Assembly (NCBI GenBank): GCA_014843695.1
Contig: CM026393.1
Span: forward strand, 10,188,734 to 10,252,733
Source of the DNA: Archivesica marissinica
Lineage: Eukaryota; Mollusca; Bivalvia; Venerida; Vesicomyidae
Direction: 5' to 3'
Length of the DNA: 64,000 nt
The notes beneath the pieces were generated by a model, which searched no databases, was not told where the DNA came from, and saw nothing but the letters and a program-made list of their open reading frames with translations. Shown one piece after another: positions 16,590-29,451 of this stretch. How positions within the stretch are numbered: the stretch's first letter is position 1; each line of letters starts with the position of its first letter. The translations under genes and the position numbers were made by a program.

Positions 16590-18305
16590 ACATTCATCAT
16601 TGTAGGGATGACCCTACTGGTGTGGGATATATATACCACATTAATCATTGTAGGGATGACCCTACTAGTGTGGGATATATATACCACATTCATCATTGTA
16701 GGGATGAACCTACTAGTGTAGGATATACCACATTCATCATTGTAGGGATGACCCTACTAGTGTGGGATATATATACCACATTCATCATTATAGGGATGAC
16801 CCTACTTGCGTATGATATATATACCACATTCATCATTGTAAGGATGACCCTACTATTGTGGTATATATATACCACATTCATCATTGTAAGGATGACCCTA
16901 CTAGCATGGGATATACCACATTCATCATTGTAAGGATGACCCTACTTGCATAGGATATATATACCACATTCATCATTGTAGGGATGAACCTACTGGTGTG
17001 GGATATATATACCACATTCATCATTGTAGAGATGACCCTACTAGTGTGGGATATACCACATTCAACATTATAGGGATGACCCTACTAGTGTGGGATATAT
17101 ATACCACATTCATCATTGTAGGGATGACCCTACTAGCGTGGGATATATATACAACATTCATCATTGTAGGGATGACCCTACTAGCGTGGGATATACCACA
17201 TTCATCATTGTAGGGATGACCCTACTAGTGTGGGATATACCACATTCATCATTGTAAGGATGACCCTACTTGCGTAGGATATACTACATTCATCATTGTA
17301 AGGATGACCCTACTTGCGTAGGATATACCACATTCATCATTGTAAGGATGACCCTACTTGCATAGGATATATATACCACATTCATCATTGTAGGGATGAA
17401 CCTACTGGTGTGGGATATATATACCACATTCATCATTGTAGGGATGACCCTACTAGTGTGGGATATACCACATTCAACATTATAGGGATGACCCTACTAG
17501 TGTGGGATATATATACCACATTCATCATTGTAGGGATGACCCTACTAGCGTGGGATATATATACAACATTCATCATTGTAGGGATGACCCTACTAGCGTG
17601 GGATATACCACATTCATCATTGTAGGTATGACCCTACTAGTGTGGGATATACCACATTCATCATTGTAAGGATGACCCTACTTGCGTAGGATATACTACA
17701 TTCATCATTGTAAGGATGACCCTACTTGCGTAGGATATACCACATTCATCATTGTAAGGATGACCCTACTAGTGTAGGATATACCACATTCATCATTGTA
17801 GGGATGACCCTACTAGTGTGGGATATATATACCACATTCATCATTATAGGGATGACCCTACTTGCGTAGGATATATATACCACATTCATCATTGTAAGGA
17901 TGACCCTACTATTGTGGTATATATATACCACATTCATCATTGTAAGGATTACCCTACTAGTGTAGGATATACCACATTCATCATTATAGGGATGACCCTA
18001 CTAGCGTGGGATATACCACATTCATCATTGTAAGGATGACCCTACTTGCATAGGATATATATACCACATTCATCATTGTAAGGATGACCCTACTTGCGTA
18101 GGATATATATACCACATTCATCATTGTAGGGATGACCCTACTAGTGTGGTATATATATACCACATTCATCATTGTAAGGATGACCCTACTAGTGTGGGAT
18201 ATACCACATTCATCATTGTAAGGATGACCCTACTTGCGTAGGATATATATACCACATTCATCATTGTAGGGATGACCCTACTAGTGTGGGATATACCACA
18301 TTCAT
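16590..18305. repeat. Higher-order block of satellite B, copy 1 (identical copy at 21330-23045)
   Basis: Read line by line, this 1716-bp block matches 21330-23045 without a visible difference, at a constant offset of 4740 bp. Rare variants are shared, such as ATTAATCATTG, GGGATGAACC, GTAGAGATGACC, GTAGGTATGACC and AAGGATTACCC. Identity ends at 18305/23045 with a small indel. To the left, similarity continues but one copy has an extra 48-bp unit. It is either a recent unequal exchange or duplication, or an assembly artefact. Confidence 0.88.
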
Positions 18306-21300
18306 ATTGTAAGGATGACCCTACTAGTGTGGGATATACCACATTCATCATTGTAAGGATGACCCTACTAGCGTAGGAATATACCACATTCATCATTGTA
18401 GGGATGACCCTACTAGTGTGGATATATATACCACATTCATCATTGTAGGGATGACCCTACTAGTGTGGGATATACCACATTCATCATTGTAGGGATGACC
18501 CTACTAGTGTGGTATATATACCACATTCATCATTGTAAGGATGACCCTACTAGTGTGGGATATACCACATTCATCATTGTAGGGATGACCCTACTAGTGT
18601 GGTATATATATACCACATTCATCATTGTAAGGATGACCCTACTAGTGTGGGATATACCACATTCATCATTGTAGGGATGACCCTACTAGTGTGGGATATA
18701 CCACATTCATCATTGTAAGGATGACCTTACTAGTGTGGGATATACCACATTCATCATTGTAAGGATGACCCTACTAGCATGGGATATACCACATTCATCA
18801 TTGTAAGGATGACCCTACTAGTGTGGGATATATATACCACATTCACCATTGTAAGGATGACCCTACTAGTGTGGGATATACCACATTCATCATTGTAAGG
18901 ATGACCCTACTAGTGTGGGATATATATACCACATTCATCATTGTAAGGATGACCCTACTAGTGTGGGATATATATACCACATTCATCATTGTAAGGATGA
19001 CCCTACTAGTGTGGTATATATATACCACATTCATCATTGTAAGGATGACCCTACTAGTGTGGGATATATATACCACATTCATCATTGTAAGGATGACCCT
19101 ACTAGTGTGGGATATACCACATTCATCATTGTAGGGATGACCCTACTAGTGTGGAATATATATACCACATTCATCATTGTAGGGATGACCCTACTAGTGT
19201 GGGATATATATACCACATTCATCATTGTAGGGATGACCCTACTAGTGTGGGATATATATACCACATTCATCATTGTAGGGATGACCCTACTAGTGTGGGA
19301 TATATATACCACATTCATCATTGTAGGGATGACCCTACTAGTGTGGGATATACCACATTCATCATTGTAGGGATGACCCTACTAGTGTGGGATATACCAC
19401 ATTCATCATTGTAGGATGACCCTACTAGTGTGGGATATATATACCACATTCATCATTGTAAGGATGACCCTACTTGCGTAGATATATATACCACATTCAT
19501 CATTGTAAGGATGACCCTACTAGTGTGGTATATATACCACATTCATCATTGTAAGGATGACCCTACTAGTGTGGATATACCACATTCATCATTGTAAGGA
19601 TGACCCTACTAGTGTGGGATATACCACATTCATCATTGTAGGGATGACCCTACTAGTGTGGGATATATATACCACATTCATCATTGTAGGGATGACCCTA
19701 CTAGTGTGGGATATACCACATTCATCATTGTAGGGATGACCCTACTAGTGTGGGATATATATACCACATTCATCATTGTAGGGATGACCCTACTAGTGTG
19801 GGATATATATACCACATTCATCATTGTAGGGATGACCCTACTAGCGTGGGATATACCACATTCATCATTGTAGGGATGACCCTACTAGTGTGGGATATAC
19901 CACATTCATCATTGTAAGGATGACCCTACTTGCGTAGGATATACTACATTCATCATTGTAAGGATGACCCTACTTGCGTAGGATATACCACATTCATCAT
20001 TGTAAGGATGACCCTACTTGCATAGGATATATATACCACATTCATCATTGTAGGGATGACCCTACTGGTGTGGGATATATATACCACATTCATCATTGTA
20101 GGGATGACCCTACTAGTGTGGGATATACCACATTCAACATTATAGGGATGACCCTACTAGTGTGGGATATATATACCACATTCATCATTGTAGGGATGAC
20201 CCTACTAGCGTGGGATATATATACCACATTCATCATTGTAGGGATGACCCTACTAGCGTGGGATATACCACATTCATCATTGTAGGGATGACCCTACTAG
20301 TGTGGGATATACCACATTCATCATTGTAAGGATGACCCTACTTGCGTAGGATATACTACATTCATCATTGTAAGGATGACCCTACTTGCGTAGGATATAC
20401 CACATTCATCATTGTAAGGATGACCCTACTAGTGTAGGATATACCACATTCATCATTGTAGGGATGACCCTACTAGTGTGGGATATATATACCACATTCA
20501 TCATTGTAGGGATGACCCTACTAGTGTGGGATATACCACATTCATCATTGTAAGGATGACCCTACTAGCGTGGGATATATATACCACATTCATCATTGTA
20601 AGGATGACCCTACTAGTGTGGGATATACCACATTCATCATTATAGGGATGACCCTACTAGTGTGGGATATACCACATTCATCATTGTAAGGATGACCCTA
20701 CTTGCGTAGGATATATATACCACATTCATCATTGTAAGGATGACCCTACTTGCGTAGGATATATATACCACATTCATCATTGTAGGGATGACCCTACTAG
20801 TGTGGTATATATATACCACATTCATCATTGTAAGGATGACCCTACTAGTGTGGGATATACCACATTCATCATTGTAAGGATGACCCTACTTGCGTAGGAT
20901 ATATATACCACATTCATCATTGTAGGGATGACCCTACTAGTGTGGGATATACCACATTCATCATTGTAGGGATGACCCTACTAGTGTGGGATATACCACA
21001 TTCATCATTGTAAGGATGACCCTACTTGCGTAGGATATATATACCACATTCATCATTGTAAGGATGACCCTACTTGCGTAGGATATATATACCACATTCA
21101 TCATTGTAGGGATGACCCTACTAGTGTGGGATATATATACCACATTCATCATTGTAAGGATGACCCTACTAGTGTAGGATATACCACATTCATCATTGTA
21201 GGGATGACCCTACTAGTGTGGGATATATATACCACATTCATCATTGTAGGGATGACCCTACTAGCGTGGGATATATATACAACATTCATCATTGTAGGGA

Positions 21301-21329
21301 TGACCCTACTAGTGTGGGATATATATACC

Positions 21330-23045
21330 ACATTCATCATTGTAGGGATGACCCTACTGGTGTGGGATATATATACCACATTAATCATTGTAGGGATGAC
21401 CCTACTAGTGTGGGATATATATACCACATTCATCATTGTAGGGATGAACCTACTAGTGTAGGATATACCACATTCATCATTGTAGGGATGACCCTACTAG
21501 TGTGGGATATATATACCACATTCATCATTATAGGGATGACCCTACTTGCGTATGATATATATACCACATTCATCATTGTAAGGATGACCCTACTATTGTG
21601 GTATATATATACCACATTCATCATTGTAAGGATGACCCTACTAGCATGGGATATACCACATTCATCATTGTAAGGATGACCCTACTTGCATAGGATATAT
21701 ATACCACATTCATCATTGTAGGGATGAACCTACTGGTGTGGGATATATATACCACATTCATCATTGTAGAGATGACCCTACTAGTGTGGGATATACCACA
21801 TTCAACATTATAGGGATGACCCTACTAGTGTGGGATATATATACCACATTCATCATTGTAGGGATGACCCTACTAGCGTGGGATATATATACAACATTCA
21901 TCATTGTAGGGATGACCCTACTAGCGTGGGATATACCACATTCATCATTGTAGGGATGACCCTACTAGTGTGGGATATACCACATTCATCATTGTAAGGA
22001 TGACCCTACTTGCGTAGGATATACTACATTCATCATTGTAAGGATGACCCTACTTGCGTAGGATATACCACATTCATCATTGTAAGGATGACCCTACTTG
22101 CATAGGATATATATACCACATTCATCATTGTAGGGATGAACCTACTGGTGTGGGATATATATACCACATTCATCATTGTAGGGATGACCCTACTAGTGTG
22201 GGATATACCACATTCAACATTATAGGGATGACCCTACTAGTGTGGGATATATATACCACATTCATCATTGTAGGGATGACCCTACTAGCGTGGGATATAT
22301 ATACAACATTCATCATTGTAGGGATGACCCTACTAGCGTGGGATATACCACATTCATCATTGTAGGTATGACCCTACTAGTGTGGGATATACCACATTCA
22401 TCATTGTAAGGATGACCCTACTTGCGTAGGATATACTACATTCATCATTGTAAGGATGACCCTACTTGCGTAGGATATACCACATTCATCATTGTAAGGA
22501 TGACCCTACTAGTGTAGGATATACCACATTCATCATTGTAGGGATGACCCTACTAGTGTGGGATATATATACCACATTCATCATTATAGGGATGACCCTA
22601 CTTGCGTAGGATATATATACCACATTCATCATTGTAAGGATGACCCTACTATTGTGGTATATATATACCACATTCATCATTGTAAGGATTACCCTACTAG
22701 TGTAGGATATACCACATTCATCATTATAGGGATGACCCTACTAGCGTGGGATATACCACATTCATCATTGTAAGGATGACCCTACTTGCATAGGATATAT
22801 ATACCACATTCATCATTGTAAGGATGACCCTACTTGCGTAGGATATATATACCACATTCATCATTGTAGGGATGACCCTACTAGTGTGGTATATATATAC
22901 CACATTCATCATTGTAAGGATGACCCTACTAGTGTGGGATATACCACATTCATCATTGTAAGGATGACCCTACTTGCGTAGGATATATATACCACATTCA
23001 TCATTGTAGGGATGACCCTACTAGTGTGGGATATACCACATTCAT
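21330..23045. repeat. Higher-order block of satellite B, copy 2
   Basis: Apparently perfect repeat of 16590-18305. A third, partial copy of its middle part, carrying the same GATGAACCTACTGGTG and GTAGGTATGACC markers, lies near 24318-24760, which fits repeated unequal exchange in the right half of the array. Confidence 0.88.
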
Positions 23046-26000
23046 TATTGTAAGGATGACCCTACTAGTGTGGGATATACCACATTCATCATTGTAAGGA
23101 TGACCCTACTTGCGTAGGATATATATACCACATTCATCATTGTAAGGATGACCCTACTTGCGTAGGATATATATAGCACATTCATCATTGTAGGGATGAC
23201 CCTACTAGTGTGGGATATATATACCACATTCATCATTGTAAGGATGACCCTACTAGTGTAGGATATACCACATTCAACATTGTAGGGATGACCCTACTAG
23301 TGTGGGATATATATACCACATTCATCATTGTAGGGATGACCCTACTAGCGTGGGATATATATACAACATTCATCATTGTAGGGATGACCCTACTGGTGTG
23401 GGATATATATACCACATTCATCATTGTAGGGATGACCCTACTAGTGTGGGATATATATACCACATTCATCATTGTAGGGATGACCCTACTAGTGTAGGAT
23501 ATACCACATTCATCATTGTAGGGATGACCCTACTAGTGTGGGATATATATACCACATTCATCATTATAGGGATGACCCTACTTGCGTAGGATATATATAC
23601 CACATTCATCATTGTAAGGATGACCCTACTATTGTGGTATATATATACCACATTCATCATTGTAAGGATGACCCTACTAGTGTAGGATATACCACATTCA
23701 TCATTATAGGGATGACCCTACTAGCGTGGGATATACCACATTCATCATTGTAAGGATGACCCTACTTGCATAGGATATATATACCACATTCATCATTGTA
23801 GGGATGACCCTACTGGTGTGGGATATATATACCACATTCATCATTGTAGGGATGACCCTACTAGTGTGGGATATACCACATTCAACATTATAGGGATGAC
23901 CCTACTAGTGTGGGATATATATACCACATTCATCATTGTAGGGATGACCCTACTAGCGTGGGATATATATACCACATTCATCATTGTAAGGATGACCCTA
24001 CTAGTGTAGGATATACCACATTCATCATTATAGGGATGACCCTACTAGCGTGGGATATACCACATTCATCATTGTAAGGATGACCCTACTGGCGTAGGAT
24101 ATATATACCACATTCATCATTGTAGGGATGACCCTACTAGTGTGGTATATATATACCACATTCATCATTGTAAGGATGACCCTACTAGCGTGGGATATAC
24201 CACATTCATCATTGTAGGGATGACCCTACTAGTGTGGGATATACCACATTCATCATTGTAAGGATGACCCTACTTGCGTAGGATATACTACATTCATCAT
24301 TGTAAGGATGACCCTACTTGCGTAGGATATACCACATTCATCATTGTAAGGATGACCCTACTTGCATAGGATATATATACCACATTCATCATTGTAGGGA
24401 TGAACCTACTGGTGTGGGATATATATACCACATTCATCATTGTAGGGATGACCCTACTAGTGTGGGATATACCACATTCAACATTATAGGGATGACCCTA
24501 CTAGTGTGGGATATATATACCACATTCATCATTGTAGGGATGACCCTACTAGCGTGGGATATATATACAACATTCATCATTGTAGGGATGACCCTACTAG
24601 CGTGGGATATACCACATTCATCATTGTAGGTATGACCCTACTAGTGTGGGATATACCACATTCATCATTGTAAGGATGACCCTACTTGCGTAGGATATAC
24701 TACATTCATCATTGTAAGGATGACCCTACTTGCGTAGGATATACCACATTCATCATTGTAAGGATGACCCTACTAGTGTAGGATATACCACATTCATCAT
24801 TGTAGGGATGACCCTACTAGTGTGGGATATATATACCACATTCATCATTATAGGGATGACCCTACTGCGTAGGTATATATACCCATTCATCATTGTAAGG
24901 ATCCCTACTAGTGTAGGATATACCACATTCATCATTATAGGGATGACCCTACTAGCGTGGGATATATATACCACATTCATCATTGTAAGGATGACCCTAC
25001 TATTGTAGGATATATATACCACATTCATCATTGTAAGGATGACCCTACTAGCGTAGGATATACCACATTCATCATTGTAGGGATGACCCTACTAGTGTGG
25101 GATATACCACATTCATCATTGTAAGGATGACCCTACTAGCGTGGGAAATATACCACATTCATCATTGTAAGGATGACCCTACTTGCGTAGGATATATATA
25201 CCACATTCATCATTGTAGGGATGACCCTACTAGTGTGGGATATACCACATTCATCATTGTAAGGATGACCCTACTTGCGTAGGATATATATACCACATTC
25301 ATCATTGTAAGGATGACCCTACTTGCGTATGATATATATACCACATTCATCGTTGTAGGGATGACCCTACTAGTGTGGGATATATATACCACATTCATCA
25401 TTGTAGGGATGACCCTACTAGCGTGGGATATATATACAACATTCATCATTGTAAGGATGACCCTACTAGTGTGGGATATATATACCACATTCATCATTGT
25501 AGGGATGACCCTACTAGTGTGGGATATATATACCATATTCATCATTGTAGGGATGACCCTACTAGTGTGGGATATATATACCACATTCATCATTGTAGGG
25601 ATGACCCTACTGGTGTGGGATATATATACCACATTCATCATTGTAGGGATGACCCTACTAGTGTGGGATATACCACATTCAACATTATAGGGATGACCCT
25701 ACTAGTGTGTGATATATATACCACATTCATCATTGTAAGGATGACCCTACTAGCATGGGATATACCACATTCATCATTGGAAGGATGACCCTACTAGTGT
25801 GGGATATATATACCACATTCATCATTGTAGGGATGACCCTACTAGTGTGGGATATATATACCACATTCATCATTGTAAGGATGACCCTACTAGTGTGGGA
25901 TATATATACCACATTCATCATTGTAGGGATGACTCTACTTGCGTAGGATATATATACCACATTCATCATTGTAGGGATGACCCTACTAGCGTGGGATATA

Positions 26001-26664
26001 CCACATTCATCATTGTAAGGATGACTCTACTTGCGTAGGATATATATACCACATTCATCATTGTAAGGATGACCCTACTAGTGTGGGATATATATACAAC
26101 ATTCATCATTGTAGGGATGACCCTACTAGTGTGGGATATATATACCACATTCATCATTGTAGGGATGACCCTACTAGTGTGGGATATATATACCACATTC
26201 ATCATTGTAAGGATGACCCTACTAGTGTGGGATATACCACATTCATCATTGTAAGGATGACCCTACTAGTGTGGGATATACCACATTCATCATTGTAGGG
26301 ATGACCCTACTAGCGTAGGATATATATACCACATTCATCATTGTAAGGATGACCCTACTAGTGTGGGATATACCACATTCATCATTGTAGGGATGACCCT
26401 ACTAGCGTAGGATATATATACCACATTCATCATTGTAGGGATGACCCTACTAGCATAGGATATATATACCACATTCATCATTGTAAGGATGACCCTACTA
26501 GTGTAGGATATATATTCCACATTCATCATTGTAAGGATGACCCTACTAGTGTAGGATATATATTCCACATTCATCATTAACATGCTATTAACACACAATA
26601 ATTTTGGAATTATTCAAATTCAAGTGCTCAGTAATTTTACCCAGATGTAACATGTTTATTTCAG

Positions 26665-26760
26665 GCATGTCGGATGACTTTGATTCAGATTTTGAGGATG
26701 ATGTCGATGATAGTAGTGAACCTCTCGTGTGGAATGCTCAATTGCCCGCTGTATCACTCG
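26665..26760 (+). CDS. Candidate acidic exon, probably of the SLC24/NCKX gene
   Basis: What is seen: a 96-bp open segment follows an acceptor-like TGTTTATTTCAG and is followed by a donor-like GTACTT. It is phase 1 at both ends and reads MSDDFDSDFEDDVDD then SSEPLVWNAQLPAVSL, strongly acidic at first. Known of the family: NCKX exchangers have a large, often acidic cytoplasmic loop between their two transmembrane clusters. Inference: this is the loop exon before 32833-33054. The phases match, and joining them creates an alanine codon (G+CC) and keeps the frame open. The ATG at 26667 could instead be a start codon and this a first coding exon of another gene, so assignment is tentative. It lies 86 bp right of satellite B. 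Confidence 0.45.
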
Positions 26761-26847
26761 GTACTTTCGTTATACACATTTTGTTTGGTTGTGGAACAAG
26801 TTCTTTCCACTTTAAACTATTTGCTCTCAAAAGTCCATCGCCATAGA

Positions 26848-27198
26848 GAGGAGGCAATGTGCATTGAACGTGTCTTGCCTGAGGAGGCAATGTGCATTGA
26901 ACGTGTCTTACCTGAGGAAGCAATGTGCATTGAACGTGTCTTGCCTGAGGAGGCAATGTGCATTGAACGTGTCTGAGGAGGCAATGTACATTGAACGTGC
27001 CTGAGGAGGCGATGTGCATTGAACGTGCCTGAGGAGGCAATGTGCATTGAACGTGCCTGAGGAGGCAATGTGCATTGAACGTGCCTGAGGAGGCAATGTG
27101 CATTGAACGTGCCTGAGGAGGCAATGTGTATTGAACGTGCCTGAGGAGGCAATGTGCATTGAACGTGCCTGAGGAGGCAATGTGCATTGAACGTGCCT
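26848..27198. repeat. 33/28-bp minisatellite (12 units)
   Basis: Three 33-bp units (26848-26946) are followed by nine 28-bp units. The core is GAGGAGGCAATGTGCATTGA then ACGTG, ending TCTTGCCT (33 bp) or CCT/TCT (28 bp); the 5-bp difference is TCTTG. Single substitutions mark units, such as GATGTGC at 27010 and GTGTATT near 27125. The 33-bp units give an 11-residue repeat in one + strand frame that breaks at the 28-bp units, so no coding role is likely. It sits inside the predicted exchanger intron. Confidence 0.95.
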
Positions 27199-27262
27199 GA
27201 GGATACCACCACTGTTGTTCTGACAGCGCACACACTCCCAACCGCTAGGCTACATTACTAGT
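27199..27262 (-). mobile_element. Possible tRNA-derived SINE head (relic)
   Basis: On the minus strand, TAGCCTAGCGGTTGGGAG resembles a polymerase III A box of tRNA type, and GTGGTGGTATCCTC about 35 bp further on is where a decayed B box would be expected. It then runs straight into the repeat unit of the neighbouring minisatellite (minus-strand CTCAGGCACGTTC). Short and degenerate, so only suggestive. Confidence 0.35.
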
Positions 27263-28140
27263 ACACCATATACCCCACGCAGGCTCCATACACCAACTGT
27301 ACATGTATGTAATGTTTCCCAGGAATCTTTTTGTAAATTGTGCAAATTCATTGAGATTTTCAGAAGGGAGGGGGGGGGGGACTAGACTTATGGCTGTCCC
27401 TTTTGCAGAAAATATGACATATAATCTAAAAATAGAACTGACATTTTTTCGATATTGTTATGAAGATAATAGTGTACCCTATAATTAGTAGTTCTACTAC
27501 AACGAGTGGACCCAAGAACATGTTTTTCTGAAAATTAGTTGATTTTCCGAAAATTGGCCGAAATTTTTATATTAACGTGTACCTGTGGAGTCATCGTTCA
27601 TTCATAAAGCAAGCATTGAAGGGATGCAACTCTGTATGAATTTAACAACAACGCACGTCTACTCTATGTGATAGTTTTGTTGTCTATTGTCCGATTACTA
27701 AAGATGCCATTGTTAGCCCTTGATACTGATACTAAGGCCTTAGAAATCTGTCCAAGACACAAAAAGTGATATCGTGGTTGACAGAAAAAGACTGTATCAG
27801 ATATCAATATAGGGATTGGTGTAAACAAATCCTTGACATACCACAAACACCTATTTGTCACTGTTCGTTTACATTTTTGTTTATAATTTATTTTGTTCTT
27901 ACATAACATACAAACATAATTATGACATGTTAACAATATACATAACATAGCACTACAAGAATATATAGTATATATATCAACATGCTTACATTTATTTCAA
28001 CATTCCATTCTCTGTAAGCAGTGTGCATGTTATAAAAATGTCATCATGTGACCCTCCCTTACCGGATTGTTAACAACATTTGGAATAAAACAAAAAAGGT
28101 GAATTAATTGAGAAGAAAAACAAAATTTTATATAAAAAGA
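27263..28140. other. Unique AT-rich sequence, no gene seen
   Basis: Non-repetitive, AT-rich sequence inside the predicted intron. It includes a run of G at about 27369-27380. Short open frames are present but have no recognisable domain and no persuasive splice context. Confidence 0.6.
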
Positions 28141-28980
28141 ACACAGGAAAAGCAATTGTACTGATCAGGTGTCCACAATTTAACACAGGAAAAGCAATTG
28201 TACTGATCAGGTGTCCGCAATTTAGCACAGGAAAAGCAATTGTACTGATCAGGTGTCCGCAATTTAGCACAGGAAAAGCAATTGTACTGATCAGGTGTCC
28301 ACAATTTAACACAGGAAAAGCAATTGTACTGATCAGGTGTCCGCAATTTAGCACAGGAAAAGCAATTGTACTGATCAGGTGTCCGCAATTTAGCACAGGA
28401 AAAGCAATTTTACTGATCAGGTGCCCACAATTTAGCACAGGAAAAGCAATTGTACTAATCAGGTGTCCGCAATTTAACACAGGAAAAGCAATTGTACTGA
28501 TCAGGTGTCCGCAATTTAACACAGGAAAAGCAATTGTACTGATCAGGTGTCCACAATTTAGCACAGGAAAAGCAATTTTACTGATCAGGTGTCCACAATT
28601 TAGCACAGGAAAAGCAATTTTACTGATCAGGTGTCCACAATTTAGCACAGGAAAAGCAATTTTACTGATCAGGTGTCCACAATTTAGCACAGGAAAAGCA
28701 ATTGTACTGATCAGGTGTCCACAATTTAGCACAGGAAAAGCAATTTTACTGATCAGGTGTCCACAATTTAGCACAGGAAAAGCAATTGTACTGATCAGGT
28801 GTCCGCAATTTAACACAGGAAAAGCAATTGTACTGATCAGGTGTCCACAATTTAACACAGGAAAAGCAATTGTACTGATGAGGTGTCCGCAATTTAGCAC
28901 AGGAAAAGCAATTGTACTGATCAGGTGTCCGCAATTTAGCACAGGAAAAGCAATTGTACTGATCAGGTGTCCGCAATTAG
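28141..28980. repeat. 42-bp satellite, 20 units
   Basis: Twenty head-to-tail units of ACACAGGAAAAGCAATTGTA, CTGATCAGGTGTCC and RCAATTTA. All are 42 bp except the last, which lacks one T. Variation is by substitution only (CAATTGTA/CAATTTTA, GTCCACA/GTCCGCA, AACACAGG/AGCACAGG). Palindromes CAATTG and TGATCA occur in most units. Since 42 is a multiple of three, the minus strand carries a 290-codon open frame of repeated 14-residue units; it has no flanking domain and is best read as by-product. Confidence 0.96.
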
Positions 28981-29451
28981 CACTTTAATACACGCTTCTA
29001 TTTATAATTGGTTTAGATAATGATTACAAAATAAGGAATGACCATTTTTTCCTATGATAATTGACTTTATCATGCATAATTACTATCTCTTTTTCAAAAG
29101 ATATTCTAATTTACAGGTAATTTAGAAACTGCTCAATGTTGGGAACACCCTTTCTATATTTCATTTGGAATATAAATGATTTCATATAAAAGATCATGAC
29201 ATTTATGATGTTCACCATTTATTCCTTTTCGTCTACAAAGCAAAATAGAGTGAAAGTGAGGAGAGGTTTTGTCCACTGGAAAGTTTCATTACTTGTTTGT
29301 CAATTATGATTATTAGTTGAATAATAGTTAAATAAAGGCTCAAATAACCCTAATTACAGTTTTGTTCATAAATAAAGCAATATGACAAACAATCATTAAC
29401 AATAAATGTAAGCGATATATGATTTTTGTTCATGAAGATAATGCATGATAA
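28981..29451. other. Unique AT-rich spacer
   Basis: Very AT-rich non-repetitive sequence between the 42-bp and 43-bp arrays. I see no exon, RNA gene or mobile-element end in it. Confidence 0.6.

Larger units (their letters stand above)
3286..26578. repeat. Satellite B, 44/48-bp tandem array (23.3 kb)
   Basis: Roughly 500 head-to-tail units. The 48-bp form is built from GTGTGGGATATATATACCAC, ATTCATCATTGTA, GGGATGACCC and TACTA. The 44-bp form has ATATA in place of ATATATATA. Each unit contains two inverted repeats: GTGG-N-CCAC around the AT run, and GTAGGG-ATGA-CCCTAC. Frequent variants are GTAGGG/GTAAGG and CTAGTGTGGG/CTTGCGTAGG. Because 48 is a multiple of three, runs of 48-bp units give false 16-residue repeat ORFs on both strands, and these break wherever a 44-bp unit occurs. 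Larger blocks are duplicated inside the array. Its right edge at 26578 is sharp and leads into unique sequence; the left edge is in the gap. Confidence 0.97.

Noticed and set aside
3325..26598. Many open frames of 60-199 codons with 16-residue repeats on both strands of satellite B
   Set aside because: They exist only where 48-bp units run in series, on both strands and several frames at once, and end at the first 44-bp unit.
26738..27241. Minus-strand frames of 107-167 codons over the 33/28-bp minisatellite
   Set aside because: Repeat by-products overlapping the candidate exon; no recognised domain.
27303..27948. Two short frames (61 and 94 codons) in intron sequence
   Set aside because: No domain, no splice sites of note, and composition typical of non-coding AT-rich DNA.
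28070..28942. 290-codon minus-strand frame over the 42-bp array
   Set aside because: Explained by a unit length that is a multiple of three; no domain, signal or splice context.
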